From Bradyrhizobium sp. CIAT3101 (GTDB taxonomy: Bacteria > Pseudomonadota > Alphaproteobacteria > Rhizobiales > Xanthobacteraceae): a stretch of DNA of 64,000 bases. The stretch spans positions 806,001-870,000 of the forward strand of contig NZ_CP121634.1 in the NCBI RefSeq assembly GCF_029714945.1, in the 5' to 3' direction. A program made the position numbers and the translations under genes. The notes under the pieces were generated by a model. That model made no database searches and was not told the DNA's origin. It saw only the letters and a program-made list of their open reading frames with translations. Below are positions 26,997 through 34,264 of the stretch, piece by piece. The number at the start of each line of letters is the position of its first letter. Position 1 is the stretch's first letter.

Positions 26997-27126
26997 CACC
27001 TCTCCCCAACGGGGAGAGGTCGCGCCGAAGGCGCGGGTGAGGGGGCGCAGGTGCCAAGAGAGGGCGAAACCCCTCACCCGGATCGCATCTATCGATGCGA
27101 CCCGACCTCTCCCTATGGGAGAGGTG
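26997..27126. repeat. REP-like long inverted repeat, copy B
   Basis: CCTCTCCCCAACGGGGAGAG and the GGGTGAGGGG arm pair with CCCCTCACCC and CCTCTCCC...GGGAGAGGTG. The right arm contains the inner palindrome GATCGCATCTATCGATGCGA. It sits between the binding-protein gene and the permease genes of the same transporter, where it may act as a processing or attenuation hairpin. Confidence 0.85.
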
Positions 27127-27154
27127 GGCACCGCCGATGCCTCAGCGAGCCCCA

Positions 27155-28705
27155 TCACTTGTCGAGCCATGCGTCCTTGAAGCCGTCATTGACGCCGATC
27201 CCGGTGGTGATCAGGTTCTTGACCTTGCAGCGCATGATGGTCGGGAATTGCAGCTCGAGCATCCAGGCTACCGGCACGTCCTCGACCAGGATCTTCTGCG
27301 CCTTCTCGTAGATCTCCTTGCGCTTGGAGTCGGGCGTTGCGACCGCGCCGTCGGCGAACAGCTTGTCGATCTCCGGATTGGAGTAACCCTCGACGTTGTT
27401 GAACACCTGGCCCTTGGCGATCGCGCTGGAGACGTAGTTGCGGCCGACGCCGAGGGCGGGATCGCCGTACTGGTAGAGATAAGTGAAGGCGATGTCGTAA
27501 TCCCAGTCGCCGATCTTCTGGTTGCCGCCGGCAACGTCGGTCGAGATCGTCTCGATGTTCATGCCGACGTCCATGAGGTTCTGCTTCACGGCTTCACCCC
27601 AGCGCTGCCAGGTCTCGCCATAGGCGAGCGGCAGGATGCGGATCTTCTCGCCCTTGTAGCCGGCTTCCTTCAGCAGCGCCTTGGCCTTGGCCGGGTCGTA
27701 GGCGTATTTCGGCACGTCGTCGGTGTAGTATTTGATGGTCGAGGCGGACGGACCGGTCGCGACCTTGCCGAGCCCGTTCCAGATCACGTCCTTGGCGAAA
27801 TCGCGGTCGATCGCGTACATGATCGCCTGCCGCACGCGCTTATCGGCGAGCGGGCCCTGGCGGTTGTTCAACCACAGCCAGGCCAGTGGCGAGAAGAACT
27901 CCCAGCCCGCGCCGGTGACGCAGGTGTCCTTCAGCTTGGACAGTCGCGGCACGTCGAAATTCTCGACCGAGCCGCCGGGCAGTACGTCGACCTTGCCGGT
28001 CTCGTAGGCCACCGAACGCGCGGCGGCATCGGGGATGATCTGCCAGTAGATCTCGTCGAGATAGGGCTTACCCTTCTCGTAATAGTTCGGGTTCTTGACC
28101 AGCCGAATGAACGAGCCCTTCTGCCATTCCTTGAACATGAAGGGGCCGGTGCCGACCGGCGCGTTGTTGTAGGGGTTGGTCTTCCAATCGGTGCCTTCAT
28201 AGAGATGCTTCGGCACCATCGGCATCGAGCCGACCTCGAAAATGCCGAGGAACGGGCCGAACGGCTGCTTCAGCGTGAAGACGACCGTGTAATCGTCGGG
28301 CGCCTCGACCTTGTCGACCTGCGCGAGGTTGTTGCGCGCACGCGCGTGGGTCTGCTTCAGCATCTCGACCGAGAACAGCACGTCGGCCGCGGTGAAGGGC
28401 TTGCCGTCGTGCCAGGTGACCCCCTTCCTGAGCTTGAACGTGTAGGTCTTGGCGTCCTCGCTGACGCTCCAGCTCTCGGCGAGCTCCGGAAGCGGGTCGA
28501 GCTTGGGGCTGTAGCGCAGCAGGCCTTCGAAGATGTTGCCCGACACCATCTGGGTCGGACCGTTCTGGATCATTGCAAGCATCAGGCCGGGCGGCTCGGG
28601 CTGGATCACCGCATTGATCACGCCTCCCGTCTTCGGCTCTTGCGCCAATGCCGAGGCCGTGAGGCCGCAAGCCAGGAGGAGACCAAGCAACACGCGTTTC
28701 GACAT
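27155..28705 (-). CDS. ABC transporter substrate-binding protein, family 5 (peptide/nickel)
   Basis: The 516-residue precursor has a signal peptide (MSKRVLLGLLLACGLTASAL, cleavage near LAQ). The family-5 signature appears in FEGLLRYSPKLDPLPELAES followed by WSVSEDAKTYTFKLRKGVTW. It binds substrate in the periplasm and delivers it to the permeases and ATPase encoded downstream. No lipobox is present, so it is a free periplasmic protein. It is divergent from the TetR gene at 28923, which may control it. Substrate not predictable from sequence alone. Confidence 0.93.
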   Translation of the reverse strand: MSKRVLLGLLLACGLTASALAQEPKTGGVINAVIQPEPPGLMLAMIQNGPTQMVSGNIFEGLLRYSPKLDPLPELAESWSVSEDAKTYTFKLRKGVTWHDGKPFTAADVLFSVEMLKQTHARARNNLAQVDKVEAPDDYTVVFTLKQPFGPFLGIFEVGSMPMVPKHLYEGTDWKTNPYNNAPVGTGPFMFKEWQKGSFIRLVKNPNYYEKGKPYLDEIYWQIIPDAAARSVAYETGKVDVLPGGSVENFDVPRLSKLKDTCVTGAGWEFFSPLAWLWLNNRQGPLADKRVRQAIMYAIDRDFAKDVIWNGLGKVATGPSASTIKYYTDDVPKYAYDPAKAKALLKEAGYKGEKIRILPLAYGETWQRWGEAVKQNLMDVGMNIETISTDVAGGNQKIGDWDYDIAFTYLYQYGDPALGVGRNYVSSAIAKGQVFNNVEGYSNPEIDKLFADGAVATPDSKRKEIYEKAQKILVEDVPVAWMLELQFPTIMRCKVKNLITTGIGVNDGFKDAWLDK

Positions 28706-28898
28706 CTCGTATCTTTCTCAAGCGAGACCAGCCGTCACCGCTTTGCGACGTCCTCGCGCGCAAAGCGACGGCTGACCCATCCCAGTCCCCATCCGGGCGC
28801 GAGGCTCACACGGTCCCCTTCCGCGCCGCAAGATGAAAGTCTCGACACCGTTCGCACAAAAAATGTACAGCGCGTCCTGTTTTCACTTGATTCATTGC

Positions 28899-28915
28899 CT
28901 TGTCACGGAGACAAG
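28899..28915. promoter_or_regulatory. inverted repeat before tetR, candidate autoregulatory operator
   Basis: CTTGTC (28899-28904) and GACAAG (28910-28915) are perfect 6-base arms with a 5-base spacer, ending 8 bases before the TetR start codon. It may instead be a translational hairpin, since it brackets the GGAG of the ribosome binding site. Confidence 0.45.
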
Positions 28916-28922
28916 TCGGCCC

Positions 28923-29552
28923 ATGGACAATGCCAGCCGTTCCGAACGATCCCGCAATGCCGCGCTCGAAGCGGCCATCGCGATCATTGCGCGCGACGGA
29001 CCCGGCCGGCTGACGCTCGACGCGATCGCGCGCGAGAGCGGCCTGAGCAAGGGCGGCGTGATGCATCAATTCCGCACCAAGGAAGCGGTGCTGAAGGCGC
29101 TGCTCGAGCGGCAGATGGTGCATTTCGAGGAGTTCTCGAAAGGGGTCATGGCGAAGGTGAGCACGACCTCGGCCACGCCGGAACTGGCGACCGAGCTCGC
29201 CACCGTGCGCGAGGCGGCGTTGTCCGTGAATTCGGTCGCGCTGGCGTTGGTCGCGGCCATGGTCGAGAACCCCGGCCTGATGTCACTGCCGCGCGATCGC
29301 GAAATGAAGCGGGTCGCGGCCATCAAGGCGGAGGCGACCGACCCAGATCTCGCGATGTTGCGTTGGGCGGCCGCGCGCGGGCTGCTTCTGAGCAATCTGT
29401 TCGGCATGTCGCCGCTGAGCGCGGACGAACACAGGCGCCTGTTCGCGCGTCTGCTGGATGATGCGCAATGGACTGGCCTCGAACAGCCGGCTGCCACACG
29501 CAGCGCCAAGTCCGGAGCGGCAAAGGCCGCAAATCCGCGCAAACGGGCCTGA
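28923..29552 (+). CDS. TetR-family transcriptional regulator
   Basis: The 209-residue protein has the N-terminal TetR helix-turn-helix: AIIARDGPGRLTLDAIARES, then GLSKGGVMHQFRTKEAVLKA. A variable helical ligand domain follows (TetR_C33-like by feel, not certain), ending in a basic Ala-rich tail. ATG 28923 is the first residue before a normal TetR N-terminus; the frame extends 30 codons upstream without a ribosome binding site. It is divergent from the peptide ABC genes and upstream of a lipoprotein gene whose promoter carries a TetR-style palindrome. Either may be its target. Confidence 0.9.
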   Translation: MDNASRSERSRNAALEAAIAIIARDGPGRLTLDAIARESGLSKGGVMHQFRTKEAVLKALLERQMVHFEEFSKGVMAKVSTTSATPELATELATVREAALSVNSVALALVAAMVENPGLMSLPRDREMKRVAAIKAEATDPDLAMLRWAAARGLLLSNLFGMSPLSADEHRRLFARLLDDAQWTGLEQPAATRSAKSGAAKAANPRKRA

Positions 29553-29631
29553 TTCGTCGTTAACAAAATCCAATCGTTGTCTGCACAAAGCCGCGCCTGC
29601 GGCCAAATGCGCCAGCTCACTATTTCTAGAC

Positions 29632-29660
29632 TTTACAAACCAACTGGTCGGTTTTATAAC
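29632..29660 (+). promoter_or_regulatory. predicted sigma-70 promoter with palindromic operator between -35 and -10
   Basis: TTTACA (29632-29637) and TATAAC (29655-29660) are 17 bases apart, a near-consensus vegetative promoter reading toward the lipoprotein gene. The spacer is filled by AAACCAACTGGTCGGTTT (29637-29654), an 8-base inverted repeat with one mismatch, the size and type of site TetR-family dimers use. Binding there would block RNA polymerase. Confidence 0.65.
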
Positions 29661-29677
29661 TCCAAGCACTGAGACGG

Positions 29678-29776
29678 CCCAAGGCTTCTGAATTGGCCCC
29701 GGACGATGCCTTGGGTTGGCAAAGGTGAGCGCCGCAGCCGCGTCTGGTCCCGCACGCGGCTGCGGTCGCCTTTGCC
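29678..29776 (+). promoter_or_regulatory. structured 5' leader of the lipoprotein gene: two hairpins
   Basis: CCCAAGGC (29678-29685) pairs with GCCTTGGG (29708-29715). A larger hairpin pairs 29718-29742 with 29755-29776, sharing GGCAAAGG and CCGCAGCCGCG arms with a small internal bulge around a 12-base loop. It ends 28 bases before the lipoprotein ATG. There is no T-run, so RNA stability or translation control is more likely than termination. Confidence 0.55.
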
Positions 29777-29804
29777 GTTCGACAAGCCGCAAGAGGAGTC
29801 TGGA

Positions 29805-30467
29805 ATGGATCGCTCGATCGCCCTGCGCGGTCTGGGAACGCTGATGCTTGGGGCGGCCGTGACAGGCTGCGCCTCGGTCGCGCCCGTGCCCTATGCGGAG
29901 ATGGCGTCCTCGGCCTATATGGCGCCGGACAAGTCGGACGCATCCGGCCGCGTGCCTTACCGCTATTCCACGCCGGTCGACTGGCGTGCCTATAATAAAG
30001 TGATCCTCGAACCCGTCGTGGTCTATCGCGGCAAGGATCATCAGTTCGGCGACATGTCCGACCAGGACAAGGCGACGCTCGCCGCCTACATGCAGACCCG
30101 CTTCGCTGAGAGACTGCGTGGCCGCTTCATGCTGGTGCGCGAGCGCGCCCCGAACACGCTGCGGATCCGGCTAACGCTGACCGGCGCCGTCGCCAACACG
30201 CCGGTGCTCGGCACGCTCTCCCGCTTCGATATGGCCGGTGCGGTCTACAACGGCGTGCAGGCGGCGCGCGACGGCGAGGGCATGATGACCGGATCGGTCA
30301 TCTATGGCGTCGAGATCTTCGATGCGTCGACTTCACGCCTGATCAGCGCCTACGTCACCAAGCAATACCCGGGCGCCTACGACATCAAGGCCAGCGTCGG
30401 CGCGCTCGCGGCCGCCAATGCCGGCGTCGACAAGGGCGCCGATGCGCTGATGGCGCAATTGAACTGA
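29805..30467 (+). CDS. DUF3313-type lipoprotein
   Basis: The 220-residue precursor has a lipoprotein signal with lipobox VTGC (cysteine at residue 20, followed by ASVAPVP). The mature part matches DUF3313 (AYNKVILEPVVVYRGKDHQF and RIRLTLTGAVANTPVLG), an alpha/beta domain found in outer-membrane-directed lipoproteins of unknown function. AGAGGAG lies 7 bases before the ATG. A strong promoter with a TetR-style operator and a structured leader precede it. The DUF2147 gene follows after 32 bases, so the two likely form an operon. Confidence 0.87.
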   Translation: MDRSIALRGLGTLMLGAAVTGCASVAPVPYAEMASSAYMAPDKSDASGRVPYRYSTPVDWRAYNKVILEPVVVYRGKDHQFGDMSDQDKATLAAYMQTRFAERLRGRFMLVRERAPNTLRIRLTLTGAVANTPVLGTLSRFDMAGAVYNGVQAARDGEGMMTGSVIYGVEIFDASTSRLISAYVTKQYPGAYDIKASVGALAAANAGVDKGADALMAQLN

Positions 30468-30499
30468 CGCCGCAATCTTCCGAACGAAAGGTGCCGCTG

Positions 30500-31069
30500 A
30501 TGAATTTTCTGATTCGCTTCGTGCTGCGCGTCGCCGTCACCATCGTGATGATGGTCCTCGGCGGTCGCGTCGGCGCCGTCCCGCCCAACGACCCCAGCGG
30601 CACCTGGCTCGTCGAGGATGGCCGCGCCCGCATCAGGCTCGAGCGCTGCGGCCCGTCGCGCGACCGCATCTGCGGCTTCATCGTCTGGATGAAGGAGCCG
30701 GCCGACAAGCGCGGACAGCCTTATCGCGACAAGGAAAATCCCGACCCCGACAAGCGCGCCCGCGCGCTGCTCGGCCACCAGCTGATCATGGGCCTGCAGG
30801 CGACATCCGATGGCCGGTTCGCCGGCGACATCTACAATGCCGAGGACGGCAAGTTCTATTCGGTCTCGCTGTGGCGCGAATCCGCCGACCGCCTCAAGCT
30901 CAAGGGCTGCCTGATCAAGCTGTTGTGCCAGACCCAGACCTGGCAGCAGACCCTCGACGCCCAGCCCGGTCAGCTGATCGGCCTCACCGGCGATCTCAAT
31001 GGTCCCCGTGCCGACAAGGAATGGGCGCAAGTGCTGCCACCGAAGCCGATACCGGCCAAGGCGAAGTAG
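30500..31069 (+). CDS. DUF2147-domain secreted protein
   Basis: The precursor starts MNFLIRFVLRVAVTIVMMVL, a signal peptide ending near GRVGA. The DUF2147 domain follows: PSGTWLVEDGRARIRLERCG, then CGFIVWMKEP, GDIYNAEDGKFYSVSLW and LKGCLIKLLCQTQTW. Family members are small periplasmic or outer-membrane-associated beta-barrel-like proteins without a known activity. AAAGG lies before ATG 30500; a GTG at 30491 in the same frame is less likely. It is co-directional with and 32 bases after the lipoprotein gene. Confidence 0.87.
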   Translation: MNFLIRFVLRVAVTIVMMVLGGRVGAVPPNDPSGTWLVEDGRARIRLERCGPSRDRICGFIVWMKEPADKRGQPYRDKENPDPDKRARALLGHQLIMGLQATSDGRFAGDIYNAEDGKFYSVSLWRESADRLKLKGCLIKLLCQTQTWQQTLDAQPGQLIGLTGDLNGPRADKEWAQVLPPKPIPAKAK

Positions 31070-31087
31070 GGGGCGACCTGCGCTGGA

Positions 31088-32638
31088 TTACTGCAGCCCT
31101 GCGCGCCGAAATCCTTCCAGATAGTGCTCGCGGTCCGCGTCATTGGCCCAGGGCAGCTGCGTTGCGATCCAGTCCAGCGAGATATTGGGCTGGGTGCGGC
31201 GAAGCTCGCCCAGCGCCATGTCCGCAAGCGCGCCGTCACCGGTCATGCCGGCGGAGACGGCGAGCACGCGATAGGCGCCGGTGAGATCGCCGCGATGGCG
31301 GATCGCCTCGCGCGCCAGCGCGATGGCCTCGTCATACTGCCGCTCGGTGAAGCGCGCATAGCCGGCGATGCCGTAATAGATCGCCAGCGACGGATCGCGC
31401 GGCGAGAGCCTGATCGCCTTTTGCGCCGCCTCGAACGAATCGCCGGGGCGTCCGGCATAGGATAGGGCCAGCGCGTAATAGCCCTGCGCCAGCGAGAAGT
31501 TTGGATTGAGCGCGAGCGCCTGCTCGAACTCGGACAGTGCATCCGCAAGCCGGCTCGTCGAGAAACAGACGCTGCCGAGGGCGGCATGAGCCCAGGCATT
31601 TTCATGGTCGCAGCGCATCGCGGCGAGCGCGGCGTTCTCCGCGATCGGTGCCGTCGTGGCGAGCTCGGCCCAGCCCAGATGCACGCCGAACATGTGGCTT
31701 GCCGCGAGGACCGCCAGCGCCTGGCCGTAATCCGGATCGATCGCGATCGCGCGCTCGAGCAGCTTCTGCGCCGCGGCGTGGTCTTGCGGCGTGATCCGCC
31801 AGTAGTGCGACAGCGCCTGCATCAGCAGGTCCCAGGCATCCAGGCTCGATGGCGGCTTGCGATGCGTGCGAAAATTCTCCGCGGCATGGATCTGTGGTTC
31901 GATCGCCGCGACGATTCGCTCGGTGATCTCGTCCTGCACGGCGAAGACGTCGACCAGCTCGCGGTCGTAGCGCTCGGCCCAGAGATGGCCGCCGGTGGTG
32001 GCGTCGTTGAGCTGCGCGGTGATCCGCACGCGGTTATCCACCTTGCGCACGCTGCCTTCGACGATGTAGCGGACGCCCAGCTCCTCGGCGATCTGCCTGA
32101 GGTGGACCGCGCGCCCCTTGTAGGTGAAGGACGAGTTGCGGGCGATCACGATGAACCAGCGCTGCTTCGACAGCGCGGTCAGGATGTCCTCGCTGATCCC
32201 GTCGCCGAAATACTCCTGGGAGGGATCGCCGCTCATGTTCTCGAAGGCGAGCACCGCGATGCCCGGACGGTCGGTCGCCACCCGCGGGGAACCCGGCGCG
32301 GCCTCGGCCGGCGCAGGCTTTGCTGCCGCTTCTTCCCGGACGTCGCCGACGAAACGAAAACCCTTGCGCGGAATCGTCTTGATCAGCCGCTGCGTCGCGC
32401 CGTCGTCGCCGAGTGCCTTGCGCGCGGCGTTGATCCGGCTGTTCAACGCCGAATCCGAGACGATCCGGTCGCTCCAGATCTGGCTGATCAGATCGTCCTT
32501 GGTGACGACGCGGGCGCGTTCCGCGACGAGGTAAAGCAGGAGATCGAACACCTGCGGCTGCAGCGGCACGGTCGTCCCGGCGCAGGTCAGTTCGCGCAGG
32601 TCGCCATCGAGCACATTGTTTTCAAAGAGAAATCGCAC
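31088..32638 (-). CDS. winged-helix one-component regulator with TPR domain (CadC-like), paralogue 1
   Basis: Residues 1-98 are an OmpR/CadC-type winged helix (PQVFDLLLYLVAERARVVTK, then SRINAARKALGDDGATQRLI). After a Pro/Ala linker comes the segment IAVLAFENMSGDPSQEYFGD, typical of the TolB-like N-domain found in adenylate cyclase-like and CadC-like regulators. TPR repeats fill about residues 250-510. Length 516, no transmembrane helix, so it is cytoplasmic. It is divergent from the mddA-like gene at 32772. A 22-base tandem repeat begins 7 bases before its start. It is closely similar to the protein at 34265. Confidence 0.88.
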   Translation of the reverse strand: MRFLFENNVLDGDLRELTCAGTTVPLQPQVFDLLLYLVAERARVVTKDDLISQIWSDRIVSDSALNSRINAARKALGDDGATQRLIKTIPRKGFRFVGDVREEAAAKPAPAEAAPGSPRVATDRPGIAVLAFENMSGDPSQEYFGDGISEDILTALSKQRWFIVIARNSSFTYKGRAVHLRQIAEELGVRYIVEGSVRKVDNRVRITAQLNDATTGGHLWAERYDRELVDVFAVQDEITERIVAAIEPQIHAAENFRTHRKPPSSLDAWDLLMQALSHYWRITPQDHAAAQKLLERAIAIDPDYGQALAVLAASHMFGVHLGWAELATTAPIAENAALAAMRCDHENAWAHAALGSVCFSTSRLADALSEFEQALALNPNFSLAQGYYALALSYAGRPGDSFEAAQKAIRLSPRDPSLAIYYGIAGYARFTERQYDEAIALAREAIRHRGDLTGAYRVLAVSAGMTGDGALADMALGELRRTQPNISLDWIATQLPWANDADREHYLEGFRRAGLQ

Positions 32639-32644
32639 GTTTCT

Positions 32645-32687
32645 GTCGTCTCAAGCAAAAATCAAAGTCGTCTCAGGCGAAAATCAA
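32645..32687. promoter_or_regulatory. 21-base tandem direct repeat between regulator and mddA-like gene
   Basis: Two copies, 32645-32665 and 32667-32687, share GTCGTCTCA.GC.AAAATCAA and differ at two positions, with a 22-base period. That is exactly two helical turns, matching the arrangement used by OmpR/PhoB-type winged helices. The position overlaps the regulator's ribosome binding site region and lies about 85 bases before the mddA-like start. Confidence 0.6.
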
Positions 32688-32771
32688 CCGTCCGCGAAAG
32701 TCTTCCGCCGTCCGGTCCGGCATGGTGCAGAGACCAAACAGTGCCGATGCCTCGGCACAACGGAGCTTTCT

Positions 32772-33560
32772 ATGACCCAACTCGATCATCAGGTGCATTC
32801 CATTAGCCCGGAGATTGCGGGCTCACGCTTTTTCAAGTTCATCGCCTTTCTTTACGGAATTGCGGCGTATCTCGTTTTTTTCGTTACGATTGTCTACGCG
32901 ATCGGCTTTGTGATGGGGCTGGTGGTGCCGAAAGCCATCGACACCGGGCCCGACACGCCGACGGTCGAAGCCGTGATCATCAATCTGTTGCTGATGACGC
33001 TGTTCGCCGTTCAACACAGCGTGATGGCGCGGCAGCGCTTCAAGGCATGGTGGACGCAATTCGTCCCCAAGCCGGTCGAGCGCTCGACCTACGTGCTGTT
33101 CGCGAGCCTGTCATTGCTTCTCCTGTTCTGGCAGTGGCGTCCGTTGCCGTCGGTCATATGGGACGTCACCAATCCGGATCTTGCCGTGACGCTGGTCACG
33201 CTGTCCTTCGCGGGCTGGGTGCTGGTGTTCACCTCGACCTTCATCATCAATCACTTCGAATTGTTCGGATTGAATCAGGTGACCAACCATCTCGTCGGCA
33301 AGGAGGCTGCGCCGCCGCGATTCAAGACGCCGTTGCTCTACAAATTCGTCCGTCATCCGATCTATCTCGGCTTCATCATCGCCTTCTGGGCGGCTCCGAC
33401 CATGACCGCAGGCCATCTGCTGTTTGCGGCCGTGACCACGGCCTACATCTTCGTCGGCATCGCGCTGGAGGAGCACGATCTCATCGATCTCTTCGGCGAC
33501 GAATACCGGCAGTACAAACAACGGGTGTCGATGCTTATTCCCTGGCGCCGGTCAGTCTAG
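32772..33560 (+). CDS. mddA: methanethiol S-methyltransferase-like membrane enzyme
   Basis: The 262-residue protein has five or six transmembrane helices and the isoprenylcysteine-methyltransferase-like core: FKTPLLYKFVRHPIYLGFII and LEEHDLIDLFGDEYRQYKQR. The RHPIYLG and EEHDL...GDEYRxY motifs bind S-adenosylmethionine in this fold. The N-terminal helices (FAVQHSVMARQRFKAWW) match the MddA/NnrU-like branch. MddA methylates methanethiol to dimethyl sulfide and homologues are known in Bradyrhizobium. ATG 32772 is supported by GGAG 7 bases upstream. NnrU-type function is the main alternative. Confidence 0.75.
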   Translation: MTQLDHQVHSISPEIAGSRFFKFIAFLYGIAAYLVFFVTIVYAIGFVMGLVVPKAIDTGPDTPTVEAVIINLLLMTLFAVQHSVMARQRFKAWWTQFVPKPVERSTYVLFASLSLLLLFWQWRPLPSVIWDVTNPDLAVTLVTLSFAGWVLVFTSTFIINHFELFGLNQVTNHLVGKEAAPPRFKTPLLYKFVRHPIYLGFIIAFWAAPTMTAGHLLFAAVTTAYIFVGIALEEHDLIDLFGDEYRQYKQRVSMLIPWRRSV

Positions 33561-33666
33561 CCGCCGCGCGCTCCGTCGCGCGTCCGCCAATCGGAGGACG
33601 CGCGGCGGAACTTGATTTGCAACTCAAGGATTTCAATCCCAATTTCCATCTCAGGAGACGATCAAG

Positions 33667-34089
33667 ATGAAACATGTCGGACACTGCTTCTGCGGCGCGG
33701 TCACGATCGAGGTCACGGGCGAACCGGCGGCGATGGGCTATTGCCATTGCCGCTCCTGCCGGTCGTGGTCGGGCGGACCGGTCAACGCTTTCAGCCTGTG
33801 GAAGCCGGAAGCCGTGCGCATCACCGAAGGCGCGCAGAACGTCGAGACCTTCGTCAAGACGCCGCTCAGCCAGCGCAAATATTGCGGGAAGTGCGGCGGT
33901 CATCTCATGACCAATCACCCGCCGCTCGATCTGATCGACGTCTTCACCGCCACGATACCGACGCTCGGCTTCACGCCTGGCGTCCACGTCAATTATTCCG
34001 AGACGGTGCTGCCGATGCGCGACGGCCTGCCCAAGCTGAAGGATTTTCCCGCCGAGTTCGGTGGTAGCGGCGAGATGATGCAGGAGTAA
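33667..34089 (+). CDS. GFA/CENP-V-domain protein (glutathione-dependent formaldehyde-activating-like)
   Basis: The 140-residue protein has the zinc-binding pattern of the GFA family: GHCFCGAV, CHCRSCRSW and KYCGKCGGH. The fold binds two zincs; the founding member speeds formaldehyde-glutathione adduct formation, though most homologues have no proven activity. It lies 106 bases after the mddA-like gene on the same strand. Demethylation and thiol chemistry produce formaldehyde in many C1/sulfur pathways, so a metabolic link is possible but unproven. Confidence 0.87.
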   Translation: MKHVGHCFCGAVTIEVTGEPAAMGYCHCRSCRSWSGGPVNAFSLWKPEAVRITEGAQNVETFVKTPLSQRKYCGKCGGHLMTNHPPLDLIDVFTATIPTLGFTPGVHVNYSETVLPMRDGLPKLKDFPAEFGGSGEMMQE

Positions 34090-34100
34090 TGTGCTCTGCT

Positions 34101-34250
34101 CTTCCTTCTCCCCTTGCGGGAGAAGGTGGCGCGAAGCGCCGGATGAGGGGTTCTTTCCGCTTGCGAGATCGCTCGTGAGGACAGAGACCCCTCACCCGGC
34201 TTCGATGCTACGCATCGAATCCACCCTCTCCCACAAGGGGAGAGGGTGCA
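34101..34250. repeat. REP-like long inverted repeat, copy C
   Basis: The element has outer arms around CCTTCTCCCCTTGCGGGAGA and ACCCTCTCCCACAAGGGGAG, with inner GGATGAGGGG/CCCCTCACCC. It sits between the convergent GFA gene and second regulator. Copy E at 53104-53252 is the same element in reverse orientation. Confidence 0.85.
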
Positions 34251-34264
34251 CCGACAATGCGGCT

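Noticed and set aside
27095-29461. A 788-codon plus-strand frame across the peptide-binding protein and TetR gene
   Set aside because: It passes through a REP-like repeat and two well-supported genes on other frames.
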